From contig JAHILF010000046.1 in assembly GCA_018897105.1 (NCBI GenBank), forward strand, positions 1 through 41,723: a stretch of 41,723 nt of DNA, written 5' to 3'. Shown piece by piece: positions 22,964 through 31,128 of the stretch. The stretch comes from Pseudomonadota bacterium (GTDB lineage: Bacteria > Desulfobacterota > Desulfobulbia > Desulfobulbales > SURF-16). Positions within the stretch are counted from its first letter, which is position 1. Each line of letters starts with the position of its first letter. The translations under genes and the position numbers were made by a program. Under the pieces are notes generated by a model. It made no database searches, was not told where the DNA came from, and saw only the letters and a list, made by a program, of their open reading frames with translations.

Positions 22964-23632
22964 TCATTGTCCAGCGTGTCCGACAAGGTCATCCAGGGGA
23001 ATGTCCTTGCCCAGGGTAGAGCGGATGTGATCCGTCAGTGCCTGCCAGTCTTGCCTGTGCATCCAGTCAATCATATCCCGGTGGAGTAGATTTTCAAAAA
23101 TGATTTTGTTTTTTTCATGCGGGAGGCCCATGTCAAGCACCAGGGGGCGCAACCTGCCGAGAATCTGGAGCAGCAGATCATAATCGGCTGTGTATTCTTT
23201 CTCGAGGTTTTTCCGCAACTGTTTGGCCAGGGCCGGACTTTTGCCCGCGGTTGACACGGAAATGGTCAAATCCCCCCGCCGCACCGTGGCAGGCAGGATG
23301 AAATTGCACCATTTGGGCACGTCGGCAACGTTTACCAGGAGATTGTGTGCCTCGGCCTCCCTGTAAACCGCTTCCTGCACTGTGACGTCATCGGTTGCGG
23401 CAATGACCAGGAAGGCTCCGGCAAGATCTCCCCGTTGGTAACCGCGCTGGAGCCATTTGATGGAGTCGTCTTGGGCAAGAGGCGCCAGTTCCTCGTCAAG
23501 CTCGGGACTGATCACCGTTACCTTGCCATGGCTTGCCAGCAGTGACTTCGCCTTGCGTGCCGCCACCTTGCCTCCGCCGATGACGATGCAGTGGCGGGAG
23601 CGAATATTCAGGCTGATAGGAAAATAATTCAC
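22964..23632 (-). CDS. Precorrin-2 dehydrogenase/sirohydrochlorin ferrochelatase (CysG-N/Met8 type)
   Basis: A 222-residue NAD-dependent enzyme of sirohaem synthesis. The start MNYFPISLNIRSRHCIVIGGGKVAARKAKSLL (two overlapping family segments) contains the Rossmann motif GGGKVAARKA (~19-28). Later come the dimerisation segment CNFILPATVRRGDLTISVSTAGKSP and a C-terminal helical domain. It oxidises precorrin-2 to sirohydrochlorin and may insert iron. Sirohaem is the cofactor of dissimilatory sulfite reductase, consistent with a sulfur-metabolising host. It sits 5 bp after the MBL gene and 32 bp before ccsA. Confidence 0.93.
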   Translation of the reverse strand: MNYFPISLNIRSRHCIVIGGGKVAARKAKSLLASHGKVTVISPELDEELAPLAQDDSIKWLQRGYQRGDLAGAFLVIAATDDVTVQEAVYREAEAHNLLVNVADVPKWCNFILPATVRRGDLTISVSTAGKSPALAKQLRKNLEKEYTADYDLLLQILGRLRPLVLDMGLPHEKNKIIFENLLHRDMIDWMHRQDWQALTDHIRSTLGKDIPLDDLVGHAGQ

Positions 23633-23637
23633 GGTAA

Positions 23638-24270
23638 TTACTTTTTCTGTGGAATATGGACTTTTATTTTATTGACAAGTTTTGCGGCAAAACGTTCCGC
23701 GTCGGATTGTTCGCCGACAATGGCGCCGAAATGCATGGGTATCGCAACCTTGGGATTAATGTCAAGGGCTGCCTGTGCCGCCTCGTCTGCGGTCATGACA
23801 TAGGTGCCGGAAACGGGCAGCAGGGCGATATCGGCCTGGTAGTTTGCCATCTCCGGGATGCGGTCGGTGTCTCCGGCATGATAAATGCGCACGCCCTCCA
23901 CCGTGACGATATAGCCGAGCCAGTTGTTGGCCTGGGGGTGAAATTTTTTGTTGGTGTTATAGGCGGGGACCGCCTCGACGGTAAAAGGCCCCCAGGTGAT
24001 AGATTGACCGGGGTGCATGGCTTGAACGTTGCCGGAGAGCTTTGCCGCCGATTCCGGCTCGGTGATGATAAGCGTTGATTTCTGCCTGATTTTTTTGATG
24101 TCATCAGGGGAGAAGTGGTCATAATGTGCATGGCTCACCAGAATAATGTCGGCAGGAGGAAGATCGCCGGAAAGTTGAAACGGGTCAAAATAGACGACCT
24201 GCCCTGCTGCGCGCAGACGGAAACAGTCATGCCCCAGCCAGTCAAGATTGCTCAGTATTTTGTCAATCAT
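23638..24270 (-). CDS. MBL-fold metal-dependent hydrolase (UlaG-like)
   Basis: The ATG at 24270 follows AAGAGGG and gives 210 residues; the frame is open 13 codons further but without a good site. The fold is a metallo-beta-lactamase with the metal motif SHAHYDHFSPDD (HxHxDH), a GDTDRIPEM segment supplying the Asp ligand and MHFGAIVG supplying the last His. The closest group I recall is the UlaG/UPF0173-like cytosolic hydrolases, whose substrates are mostly unknown. It is the first gene of the run into sirC-ccsA-hemA, which suggests a house-keeping role linked to it, but nothing in the sequence proves this. Confidence 0.88.
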   Translation of the reverse strand: MIDKILSNLDWLGHDCFRLRAAGQVVYFDPFQLSGDLPPADIILVSHAHYDHFSPDDIKKIRQKSTLIITEPESAAKLSGNVQAMHPGQSITWGPFTVEAVPAYNTNKKFHPQANNWLGYIVTVEGVRIYHAGDTDRIPEMANYQADIALLPVSGTYVMTADEAAQAALDINPKVAIPMHFGAIVGEQSDAERFAAKLVNKIKVHIPQKK

Positions 24271-24412
24271 AACAGCCCTCTTGCAAACGTGTTGAAGAAT
24301 CTCTGCCAAAATTCACTTGTATTGCTATAATCAATTTGACTTCCGACGTCATCCTCAATATGGGTACCTTATTGATTTTGATATGCATTATACATATTTC
24401 GCGGAGGAAAAT

Positions 24413-24808
24413 ATGCAAAAAGGAACAATCACGGTGTCCACGGCAAACTCCATGGAGTTAGTCGATATCACTGCTAGGATAGAAAAAGAAATCGCAAAAA
24501 GCAAGATAACAGATGGCCTCTGCTATCTTTATAATCCCCATACCACAGCCGGGCTCACCATTAATGAAGGGGCGGACCCCGCCGTGCAGGGCGATATCGT
24601 CAAGGCTTTGAAGAAGATTATTCCTTTCGGGCTGGATTATCAGCATCTGGAAGGCAACTCCCCCTCCCATGTGCTGGCTTCCCTGTTCGGCTCATCGGTC
24701 ACCATCTTCGTGGAAAACGGCAGATTGCAGCTCGGGACCTGGCAGAAGATTTTTTTCTGCGAGTTTGATGGGCCACGGTCAAGAAAGGTGCATTGGCGCG
24801 TGGGGTAA
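24413..24808 (+). CDS. YjbQ/UPF0047 family protein
   Basis: The ATG at 24413 directly follows GGAGG at 24403-24407 and gives 131 residues, the usual family length. The hallmark residues are NPHTTAGLTINEGADP, EGNSPSHVLASLFGSS and LGTWQKIFFCEFDGPR. Members form trimers with a conserved His/Cys/Glu pocket. Some have weak thiamine-phosphate synthase activity, and the physiological role is open. The gene is divergent from the MBL operon over 142 bp and ends 4 bp from the convergent PilZ gene. Confidence 0.93.
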   Translation: MQKGTITVSTANSMELVDITARIEKEIAKSKITDGLCYLYNPHTTAGLTINEGADPAVQGDIVKALKKIIPFGLDYQHLEGNSPSHVLASLFGSSVTIFVENGRLQLGTWQKIFFCEFDGPRSRKVHWRVG

Positions 24809-24812
24809 GCAG

Positions 24813-25562
24813 CTATTGCTCCTGGATGCCCTTGCGCAGTTGGGCCAGTTCCCGCTGGCGGATATATTTCATGATCCGTTCCTCTTCGGTTCTGCCCGGA
24901 GAAAAACAGACTCCCAGGCAAAACCGGCGAGACCTGCTGTCGGCAAAGGCGCGGACAATCTCGCCCTCTTTGATTTTAAAGCGCAGGATCTCGTTTTCCG
25001 CCCCGGCTGCGGCATCGTCCGAAGGGATGGTGATGATGATGTTTCGTATGGTATGATGCAGCTGTGGCAGGTCTTTGGGATTCTTGCTGCAGAGCAGCAT
25101 GCCGCCGGCGCTGAGATCCTGCATATTAAGCTTGCACTTTTTCTGGTTATACAGGAAAGTAGCCGTGCTTCCCTCCGGGAGATTGATTCGGTAGTGCTGC
25201 CGGCGCTGGAGGATGAATAATTCTTCCGGCAGCTTAAGTATAAGGGAGTTTGCTGAAGACGATAACAACTCACCGGTGAAGTGGCTCCACAATTTTGCCG
25301 CATTGCGGAAGACCACCCTGAAGCTTGTGTGGGTAGCGGGCCAGTCTTTCGGTTTGTCGACCACCACTTTTTGGTGGTTGGCTTCAACGATAATCGTGCC
25401 ACCTGACTGATACCCTTTGTGCAGCACACTGACAAAGATTCGTTTTTCCTGAAGCCAGTTCAGCGTATTGCTGATGATTTGCCCGGATTTGGTATAATCA
25501 TAGCCCGCTTGATGGGCAACCCAGCCGAAGAAGGCAGGGTCATTTTTTTTGTCTGATATCAT
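24813..25562 (-). CDS. PilZ-domain c-di-GMP receptor (YcgR-like)
   Basis: A 249-residue soluble protein. The C-terminal half is a PilZ domain with both ligand motifs: RRxxxR (Arg120, Arg121, Arg125, in QRRQHYRINLP) and DxSxxG (Asp149 to Gly154, in DLSAGGMLL). The N-terminal ~110 residues resemble the YcgR-N/PilZN type of beta-barrel. YcgR-like proteins tie c-di-GMP to flagellar braking or other surface functions. No motility gene is adjacent, so the output is unknown. It is a single-gene unit divergent from the small gene at 25627. Confidence 0.88.
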   Translation of the reverse strand: MISDKKNDPAFFGWVAHQAGYDYTKSGQIISNTLNWLQEKRIFVSVLHKGYQSGGTIIVEANHQKVVVDKPKDWPATHTSFRVVFRNAAKLWSHFTGELLSSSANSLILKLPEELFILQRRQHYRINLPEGSTATFLYNQKKCKLNMQDLSAGGMLLCSKNPKDLPQLHHTIRNIIITIPSDDAAAGAENEILRFKIKEGEIVRAFADSRSRRFCLGVCFSPGRTEEERIMKYIRQRELAQLRKGIQEQ

Positions 25563-25626
25563 GGGGATCGTTTGTTAGTAATTGAAATACATATAAATAA
25601 CATAGCAGATGGAGGGGTTGTAATCC

Positions 25627-25875
25627 ATGGAAAGATCACTCACCCAGAAAAAAATCAACCCGGCGGAAATGTGTTTCGGTCTCAACAGGGAGACCGATGA
25701 GCGTTCCCTTGTCGCTTTTTTGCAGCTGTTTGCCGCCCCTGCTATGCTGGAGGCGCTTATTCCCCGCCTCTCCGATGAAGATATCGATGCAACCGTTGAT
25801 TTTCTCACCAGGCTTATGAAGAAGCATCTGCAGGAAGAAGAATATCATACCCTTTTTTTGAACGAGGATAAGTAG
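25627..25875 (+). CDS. Small helical protein of unknown function, coupled to ubiD
   Basis: An 82-residue acidic, mainly helical protein with no membrane segment, Cys motif or recognisable domain. A strong GGAGGGG site (25611-25617) supports the ATG at 25627. Its stop codon TAG shares a base with the GTG start of the UbiD-type gene (TAGTG), so the two are translationally coupled and probably work together, for example as a stabilising or regulatory partner of the decarboxylase. That role is inference from coupling only. It is not a UbiX-type prenyltransferase, which is over twice as long. Confidence 0.75.
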   Translation: MERSLTQKKINPAEMCFGLNRETDERSLVAFLQLFAAPAMLEALIPRLSDEDIDATVDFLTRLMKKHLQEEEYHTLFLNEDK

Positions 25876-27653
25876 TGCATTACCCAATCATAAAAGATCT
25901 TCGCTCCTATCTCAATGTATTGCGCAAGGAAGAAGACCTGCTTGAGATAGACGTGGAGGTTGATCCGCATCTGGAAATTGCCGAGATACATCGACGGGTT
26001 ATCGCCCAGGGTGGACCCGCGCTGCTTTTTAACAAAGTAAAGGGCAGTCGCTTTCCCGTGGCTACCAATCTTTTCGGCACGACACGGCGCATGGAATTGT
26101 CATTCGGCCATCGGGCCCAGCAGTTTGTTGCAGACCTGGTGCGGGCGGTTGAGCAGCTCATGCCGCCAACTTTTGGTAAAATCTGGTCAATGCGCGGCCT
26201 TGTACCGCAGGCGGCAAGGATCGGCACCAAAATCATCAAGACCGGTCCCATTCTGGGCAACTGCATGAGGCCTGCCCGGTTGACTGAACTGCCCATGCTG
26301 ACTTCCTGGAAAACGGACGGGGGCGCTTTTGTGACCCTGCCCCTGGTGTATACCGAGCATCCCGGAGGTCGGGGCCATAATCTCGGTATGTATCGTATCC
26401 AGCGTTACGATGATGAGACAACCGGCATTCACTGGCAGATCCATAAGGGTGGTGGCTATCACTACCATGCGGCGGAGGACCGCAATGAAAGCCTGCCCAT
26501 GACCCTGTTCATCGGCGGTCCGCCGGCCCTGATCATGGCCGCCATCGCCCCGTTGCCGGAAAACCTGCCTGAACTGATGCTGGCCTCATTGCTCCTTGGC
26601 GAGAAGCTGCCCATGGTGAAAGATCCGGCCGGTGGTCACAATCTTGTGGCCAATGCCGAGTTTGCCGTCAAAGGTGTGGTGCCGCCCCATATGCGCCGTC
26701 CGGAAGGTCCCTTTGGTGATCACTACGGCTATAACTCCCTGACCCATGACTACCCGGTCTTCCAGGTTGATCGTCTCTATCATCGCCATGACGCCATTTA
26801 TCCGGCCACTGTGGTCGGCCGTCCCAAGCAGGAGGATTTTTATATCGGCGATTTTCTCCAGGATCTGCTTTCGCCGCTTTTCCCCATGGTCATGAGCGGG
26901 GTGAAACAGCTTAAAACCTTTGGTGAAGCAGGTTTTCACTGTCTGGCCGCCGCCCGGGTCACCGATCGCTATCCCCGGGAGGCCTTTGCCTCCGGACTGC
27001 GCATACTTGGTGAAGGCCAGCTGTCGCTGACGAAATTTCTCATCATAACGGACGGGGATATCGATATCGACAATTTCGCCACCTTGTGGGTGCATGTGCT
27101 GGAAAGGGTGAACTGGCAACAGGATCTTTTTGTTTTTGCCAATGTCTCCCAGGATACGCTGGATTATACCGGCCCTTCGGTCAATAACGGCTCAAAGGCG
27201 CTGCTGATGGGGCTTGGGCGAGAAGTCAAGAACGTGTTGCCCCGCTCTTTTCATGGGGAGTTGCCCTCCGGTTGTACGGCGGCCAAGGCCTTTTTGCCCG
27301 GCACCCTGGTTGTGGAGTGTGCAGGATATGAGACGGAAAAGTCTCTGCCCCAGAGGGTTGCCGCAGCGTCAGCCTTTGCCGAATGGCCGGTTGTGCTGCT
27401 GGTGGATAATTTGCAGGAGGCCACGGTCAGTCTGCAGGAGTTTGTCTGGACCTTTTTTACCCGTTTTGAACCGGCGGCAGATATTTATTGCGCCAGTCAG
27501 GGTATTCGCCGCTTTCATGTGGGCCTTAAACCGCCCATAGTCTTTGATTGCCGCCTGAAACCCTGGTATCCCCTTGTGCTTGAGGTGGATCCGGATACCA
27601 AAAAGCTGGTTGACGAAAAAATTGACTCCCTGCTGCCGAAGAATCTGCGTTGA
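25875..27653 (+). CDS. UbiD-family prenylated-FMN decarboxylase (probable menaquinone-type)
   Basis: A 592-residue enzyme starting with GTG. UbiD features are the N-terminal LRSYLNVLRKEEDLLEI, ALLFNKVKGS, the prFMN-binding stretch around IHWQIHKGGGYHYHAAE, and the catalytic-loop segment RRPEGPFGDHYGYNS with the conserved Glu. The sequence EGPFGDH-type loop and the length near 600 resemble the menaquinone/futalosine-associated branch (MqnL-like) more than ubiquinone UbiD, which fits an anaerobe using menaquinone. The cofactor requires a UbiX-type partner not present here. Some UbiD homologues act on aromatic or phenylphosphate substrates, so the substrate is tentative. It is coupled to the small gene upstream. 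Confidence 0.88.
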   Translation: MHYPIIKDLRSYLNVLRKEEDLLEIDVEVDPHLEIAEIHRRVIAQGGPALLFNKVKGSRFPVATNLFGTTRRMELSFGHRAQQFVADLVRAVEQLMPPTFGKIWSMRGLVPQAARIGTKIIKTGPILGNCMRPARLTELPMLTSWKTDGGAFVTLPLVYTEHPGGRGHNLGMYRIQRYDDETTGIHWQIHKGGGYHYHAAEDRNESLPMTLFIGGPPALIMAAIAPLPENLPELMLASLLLGEKLPMVKDPAGGHNLVANAEFAVKGVVPPHMRRPEGPFGDHYGYNSLTHDYPVFQVDRLYHRHDAIYPATVVGRPKQEDFYIGDFLQDLLSPLFPMVMSGVKQLKTFGEAGFHCLAAARVTDRYPREAFASGLRILGEGQLSLTKFLIITDGDIDIDNFATLWVHVLERVNWQQDLFVFANVSQDTLDYTGPSVNNGSKALLMGLGREVKNVLPRSFHGELPSGCTAAKAFLPGTLVVECAGYETEKSLPQRVAAASAFAEWPVVLLVDNLQEATVSLQEFVWTFFTRFEPAADIYCASQGIRRFHVGLKPPIVFDCRLKPWYPLVLEVDPDTKKLVDEKIDSLLPKNLR

Positions 27654-27662
27654 TCCCGGTCG

Positions 27663-27678
27663 TGGCAGGATATTTGCA
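27663..27678 (+). promoter_or_regulatory. Sigma-54 type -24/-12 element
   Basis: TGGCAGGATATTTGCA differs from TGGCACG-N4-TTGCA at one position, with GG and GC correctly spaced. It lies 10 bp after the UbiD stop codon. Transcription would start near 27690 and read the 144-residue unknown gene at 27865 after a leader of about 175 nt. A small hairpin (ATTGTTT/AAACAAT) at about 27684-27703 would be at the start of that leader. No upstream activating sites were identified. Confidence 0.45.
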
Positions 27679-27864
27679 TTTTATTGTTTTTACAGAAACA
27701 ATGAGGCAGATTTTGCCTAGGCCAAAAAAACGATCCAACAAGTGGGTTCTGCATTTTTATTAAAGAATTTATTTTTTTTGACGATCTGTTATATTGAGTT
27801 ACGGTAAAGAGGCTAATGAGGAAGTAGAGAGCAACAGCGGTTTGAGCCTGAGTGGAGGCGCGAG

Positions 27865-28299
27865 ATGAAGATCACTAATCTTCAGGGTATACAAAATAGC
27901 GGTCAGTCCGAGCAGAAAAGGTCAAAACCCATATCCGGCGCTGATTTTAAAGATCTGTTGGAAGCTGAGCTTCTGTCGGTATCATCCTCTGCGGATTCCG
28001 GCTCCGCCACCCATGTCTCTTCCACCAGTCAGGTTAGCCCTGGATTGCGTATCGAGAGCCTTTCCGTGGCTGAAGCAACGATTAACAATCTGGAGTCGTT
28101 TGGTTCTGCTTTAAATAATCTTCGCCTGCCGGCAGAGGATCTTGAACCCCTGGTTGAAGCGCTGGAGGAGGATACCGGTTCTATTCTTGGGCTGAAGGAA
28201 AAACTTCCGGCCGAAGACCCTCTTGCCAGACTTCTTGACCGGGTTGCCACTGTTTCCTACGTGGAGGCTGCCAAGTATCGGAGAGGGGATTATCAATAG
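27865..28299 (+). CDS. Hypothetical protein, Ser-rich N-terminus
   Basis: A 144-residue hydrophilic protein behind GGAGG. The first ~75 residues are rich in Ser, Gln and Lys (GADFKDLLEAELLSVSSSADSG) and look disordered. The C-terminal half is helical and acidic and ends VSYVEAAKYRRGDYQ. There is no signal peptide, membrane segment or known domain. The layout of a disordered N-terminus with an amphipathic C-terminal half resembles small secretion-apparatus or flagellar proteins, but I cannot assign it. It precedes rluB by 34 bp and lies behind the sigma-54-like element at 27663. Confidence 0.7.
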   Translation: MKITNLQGIQNSGQSEQKRSKPISGADFKDLLEAELLSVSSSADSGSATHVSSTSQVSPGLRIESLSVAEATINNLESFGSALNNLRLPAEDLEPLVEALEEDTGSILGLKEKLPAEDPLARLLDRVATVSYVEAAKYRRGDYQ

Positions 28300-28333
28300 G
28301 CTGCATTGTCGTTCCCCTTACCAGCTCCAGTAA

Positions 28334-29050
28334 ATGAAAGAGCGCTTGCAGAAAATTCTTGCCCGGTCAGGAGTTGGTTCCCGCCGCACGGCTGAACAGT
28401 ATATCAGCGAGGGGAGGGTCTCCGTCGACGGCAAGGTTGTCACCGACATGGGGATCAAGGTTGATCCCGCTGATCATGAGATTTGCCTGAACGGTAAGCC
28501 CATCCATTCCTCGGAAGAAAAAATCTACATTCTGCTCAATAAACCAACCGGCTACGTCACCACCATGAGTGATCCCCAGGGTCGTCCCATTGTCACTTCG
28601 CTGATTACGGGAATTGGCCAGCGGGTTTTTCCGGTGGGCAGGCTTGATCTCGATACGGAAGGGGCGCTGCTGCTCACCAACGACGGGGAGCTTGCCCAGC
28701 ATATCCTGCATCCGAGTTTTGAGATCACGAAAACCTATGCGGCAAAAGTTACCGGACGTCCTTCCGTTGACGCCATAGGGCGCCTGACTAAAGGCATAGA
28801 GCTTGAAGGCCGTCGCACCTATCCTGCCAAACTCAGGGTAATCCGGGAAAACGCTCGGTTTTCCGTCATTGAAATAACAATCCATGAAGGGAGAAAGCGC
28901 CAGGTACGAAAAATGTTCGCCGCCATCGGCCATCCTGTCCTGGAGTTGAAACGTATCGCCTATGGCAGGCTGAAACTTGGCTCTTTGCCCACCGGAAAAT
29001 TCAGGATTATCGGCAAAAAGGATATCGAAAAGATTCTTGCGTGCAAATAA
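28334..29050 (+). CDS. 23S/16S rRNA pseudouridine synthase, RluB/RsuA type
   Basis: A 238-residue enzyme. Residues 1-60 form an S4 RNA-binding domain (RLQKILARSGVGSRRTAEQYI). The catalytic domain contains ILLNKPTGYVTT, the active-site Asp105 in GRLDLDTEG, and EGRKRQVRKMF near the C-terminus. It converts a specific rRNA uridine to pseudouridine. Sequence features favour RluB (23S position 2605 in E. coli numbering), but RsuA and RluE/F relatives share these motifs. Its normal length excludes truncation. It lies downstream of the unknown 27865 gene, perhaps co-transcribed. Confidence 0.92.
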   Translation: MKERLQKILARSGVGSRRTAEQYISEGRVSVDGKVVTDMGIKVDPADHEICLNGKPIHSSEEKIYILLNKPTGYVTTMSDPQGRPIVTSLITGIGQRVFPVGRLDLDTEGALLLTNDGELAQHILHPSFEITKTYAAKVTGRPSVDAIGRLTKGIELEGRRTYPAKLRVIRENARFSVIEITIHEGRKRQVRKMFAAIGHPVLELKRIAYGRLKLGSLPTGKFRIIGKKDIEKILACK

Positions 29051-29095
29051 ATTTTCACCTCTTTTAGTAAAAATTTTATTTTATTGCAAAATGCC

Positions 29096-29123
29096 TTTAC
29101 ATTCCGACATTTATCTGTATAAG
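29096..29123 (+). promoter_or_regulatory. Sigma-70 promoter upstream of the IHF/HU gene
   Basis: TTTACA (29096-29101) and TATAAG (29118-29123) each match the sigma-70 consensus at five of six positions and are 16 bp apart. The start would be near 29130, giving a leader of about 160 nt before the gene at 29292. The left arm of a 13-bp inverted repeat covers part of the -35 and spacer. Confidence 0.6.
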
Positions 29124-29165
29124 ATGATTTCGTTGGATTAGAAAAAAGGAGCAATGTCGGAATGT
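29099..29165. repeat. Perfect 13-bp inverted repeat flanking the promoter start region
   Basis: ACATTCCGACATT at 29099-29111 and AATGTCGGAATGT at 29153-29165 are exact reverse complements 41 bp apart. The left arm overlaps the -35 and spacer of the sigma-70 promoter, and the right arm lies about 25-35 bp after the predicted start. Only the right arm would be transcribed, so a DNA-level operator pair is more likely than an RNA stem. Confidence 0.65.
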
Positions 29166-29229
29166 TAGAGATTTGCTCAGAGATGTTGTCGAAATAAGTT
29201 TCTATGGATTATTTTGAATAAAAGCGTGC

Positions 29230-29259
29230 TGTTACATTTTTCGTCTAGAATGTGTAACA
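29230..29259. repeat. Second dyad, TGTTACA-N16-TGTAACA
   Basis: TGTTACA (29230-29236) and TGTAACA (29253-29259) are perfect 7-bp arms, with further partial pairing inside (CATT against AATG). The dyad ends 33 bp before the start codon of the IHF/HU-type gene and would be in its leader RNA, where it could form a stem, or act as a regulator site. Confidence 0.5.
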
Positions 29260-29291
29260 TTGTTTATAACTGATACGTTCGGGAGACCAAG

Positions 29292-29573
29292 ATGAACAAA
29301 TCAGAATTGATTGAGGCCATTGCCCAGCAGGAAAATTTGCCTCACCGAGAAGCAAGCTCAATCACCAATACCATTCTGGAGACCATGATTGACACCTTGG
29401 CATCCGGTGAGAGTATCGAGATCAGGGGCTTTGGCAGTTTTGTCATCAAGGAGTATCAATCATATCAGGGGCGTAATCCCAAAACGGGGGAGAAGATTGA
29501 GGTCCCGCCGAAAAGGCTACCTTTCTTCAAAGTGGGAAAGGAACTGAAAGAACGTGTGAACCAAAGCTCCTAA
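29292..29573 (+). CDS. HU/IHF-family DNA-binding protein (IHF-like)
   Basis: A 93-residue histone-like protein behind GGGAG. It starts MNKSELIEAIAQQENLP, has the hinge GFGSFVIKEYQSYQGRNPKTG and the DNA-intercalating beta-arm loop with GRNPKTGEKI, and ends PFFKVGKELKERV. The residues around the arm favour the IHF type over HU, but assignment to alpha or beta is unsafe. IHF bends DNA sharply and commonly assists sigma-54 promoters and site-specific recombination, both of which appear in this window. The gene stands alone with an elaborate upstream region. Confidence 0.92.
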   Translation: MNKSELIEAIAQQENLPHREASSITNTILETMIDTLASGESIEIRGFGSFVIKEYQSYQGRNPKTGEKIEVPPKRLPFFKVGKELKERVNQSS

Positions 29574-29645
29574 CGTCCGGTCACCCTTATTGCCTTCTGC
29601 GTATCTCACCCCCCCTCTCGGTATAGACAGGGAGGGGAAGATAAC

Positions 29646-30995
29646 CTATGCGTTCTGTGATGAGCTGGCAATCACACCCACCAGATCATATGGATGCGCT
29701 TCCGTAATCTTGACCATGACAATTTCTCCTGCTGCACACTGACCATCAGTGATGTATACGCATCCGTCTATTTCAGGCGCCTGTGACTGCGTTCTTCCTT
29801 CCAGCAGCAAATCTGTCTCCTGGCTTAATCCTTCCACCAGCACAGGGACAGTCCTGCCGACAAGCTCTTGGTTTTTTCCCAGAGAAATCTGCGCTTGCAT
29901 TTCCATTAGATAATCGTGACGTTGTTGTTTGATTTCCTCCGTAATCTGGCCGCCAAAATGCTCTGCCGCACACCCTTCTTCATTGGAATAGGTGAAAATT
30001 CCCACATTATTCAGCCGATATGCTTTGAGAAATTCGGCAAGCTCTTCCACATCATTATCCGTTTCCCCCGGGAAGCCGACAATGAAGGTTGTGCGGATGG
30101 CGGCCTCCGGCACCTTGCTGCGGATGCGTTCCAGCAGTTCATGCACTTGGCGGCTGGTAAAGGGACGATTCATTTTTTTGAGCACCTTGCTGCTGATGTG
30201 CTGCAGGGGGATATCCAGATAGTTGAGCAAGCGCGTCTCATCTGCCATGAGAGAGAGGAGGTTATTGCTGATGCGGTTGGGGTAGAGGTAAAGAAGGCGG
30301 ATCCAGTCGGTATCGCATGATTTTAAAAGAGTTGTGATGAGAGCCGGCAGGCTTGTATTTTTGCTTCCCAGATCAATGCCGTAGGCCGTCACATCCTGGC
30401 CGACCAGGGTGAGTTCCCGCACGCCGGCTTCCGCCAATCTCGCCGCCTCACTTGCCAGGTCAGCCATGGACCGGCTGCGCAAAGGGCCGCGGATGGAAGG
30501 GATGAGACAGTATGAACAGCGGTTGGAGCAGCCTTCGGAAATTTTCAGATAGGCCCGGTGCGGTGGAGTGGTAACCTTTCTGGGTATGACCGAGTTCATG
30601 AGAAAACGGGGGGCGGGAACAATAAGGCTGTTTTGTTGATTATCCAGATCTGCCACCAGGGCAGCTATGTTGTGGAAGCCGTCTACCCCGATGAAGAGAT
30701 CAACCTCGGGAAATTCCTCTGGCAATTCCTTGCCGTAGCGCTGTACCATGCAGCCTGTCACCACGAGCTTGACCCCTGGTTTTTTATCCTTGTATTGCCC
30801 GAGAAAAATAATTTCATCAATAGCCTCTTCCACCGCCGGCTGGATAAAACCGCAGGTGTTGACCAGCAGCAGATCTGCCTGATCCGGATCCTGGCAGATC
30901 TGATAGCCGTCATTTGCCAGCAGGGCGAGCATGATCTCTGAGTCAACCAGATTTTTCGGGCAGCCCAGGCTGACCATATACAGATTTTTTGCCAT
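29646..30995 (-). CDS. rimO: Ribosomal protein S12 methylthiotransferase
   Basis: A 449-residue radical SAM enzyme that methylthiolates the conserved Asp of ribosomal protein S12. The N-terminal UPF0004 domain holds three cluster cysteines (Cys12 in SLGCPKN, Cys48 in VNTCGF, Cys82 in TGCMV). The radical SAM motif GCSNRCSYCLIPSIRG provides Cys156, Cys160 and Cys163. A C-terminal TRAM domain ends the protein. The MVSLGCPKNLVDSE start distinguishes RimO from MiaB. Length is normal. It is convergent with the IHF/HU gene and appears to be a single-gene unit. Confidence 0.96.
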   Translation of the reverse strand: MAKNLYMVSLGCPKNLVDSEIMLALLANDGYQICQDPDQADLLLVNTCGFIQPAVEEAIDEIIFLGQYKDKKPGVKLVVTGCMVQRYGKELPEEFPEVDLFIGVDGFHNIAALVADLDNQQNSLIVPAPRFLMNSVIPRKVTTPPHRAYLKISEGCSNRCSYCLIPSIRGPLRSRSMADLASEAARLAEAGVRELTLVGQDVTAYGIDLGSKNTSLPALITTLLKSCDTDWIRLLYLYPNRISNNLLSLMADETRLLNYLDIPLQHISSKVLKKMNRPFTSRQVHELLERIRSKVPEAAIRTTFIVGFPGETDNDVEELAEFLKAYRLNNVGIFTYSNEEGCAAEHFGGQITEEIKQQRHDYLMEMQAQISLGKNQELVGRTVPVLVEGLSQETDLLLEGRTQSQAPEIDGCVYITDGQCAAGEIVMVKITEAHPYDLVGVIASSSQNA

Positions 30996-31128
30996 ATTCT
31001 TTTAAGTGGGGTATCAGGTAGTTATTATGAAGGTAAACGGGTGCCGTTCTGTCGGGTGGCAATTTCGGAAAGTTTCTTTGTTTCAGCCCAGGAAGTGGTG
31101 GATGCGCATAGCCAATACATACTGTTGA

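Noticed and set aside
29600-29642. Convergent terminator between the IHF/HU gene and rimO (CCCCCCTCT...AGGGAGGGG)
   Set aside because: The stem is imperfect and neither side is followed by a T run, so it cannot be called with confidence.
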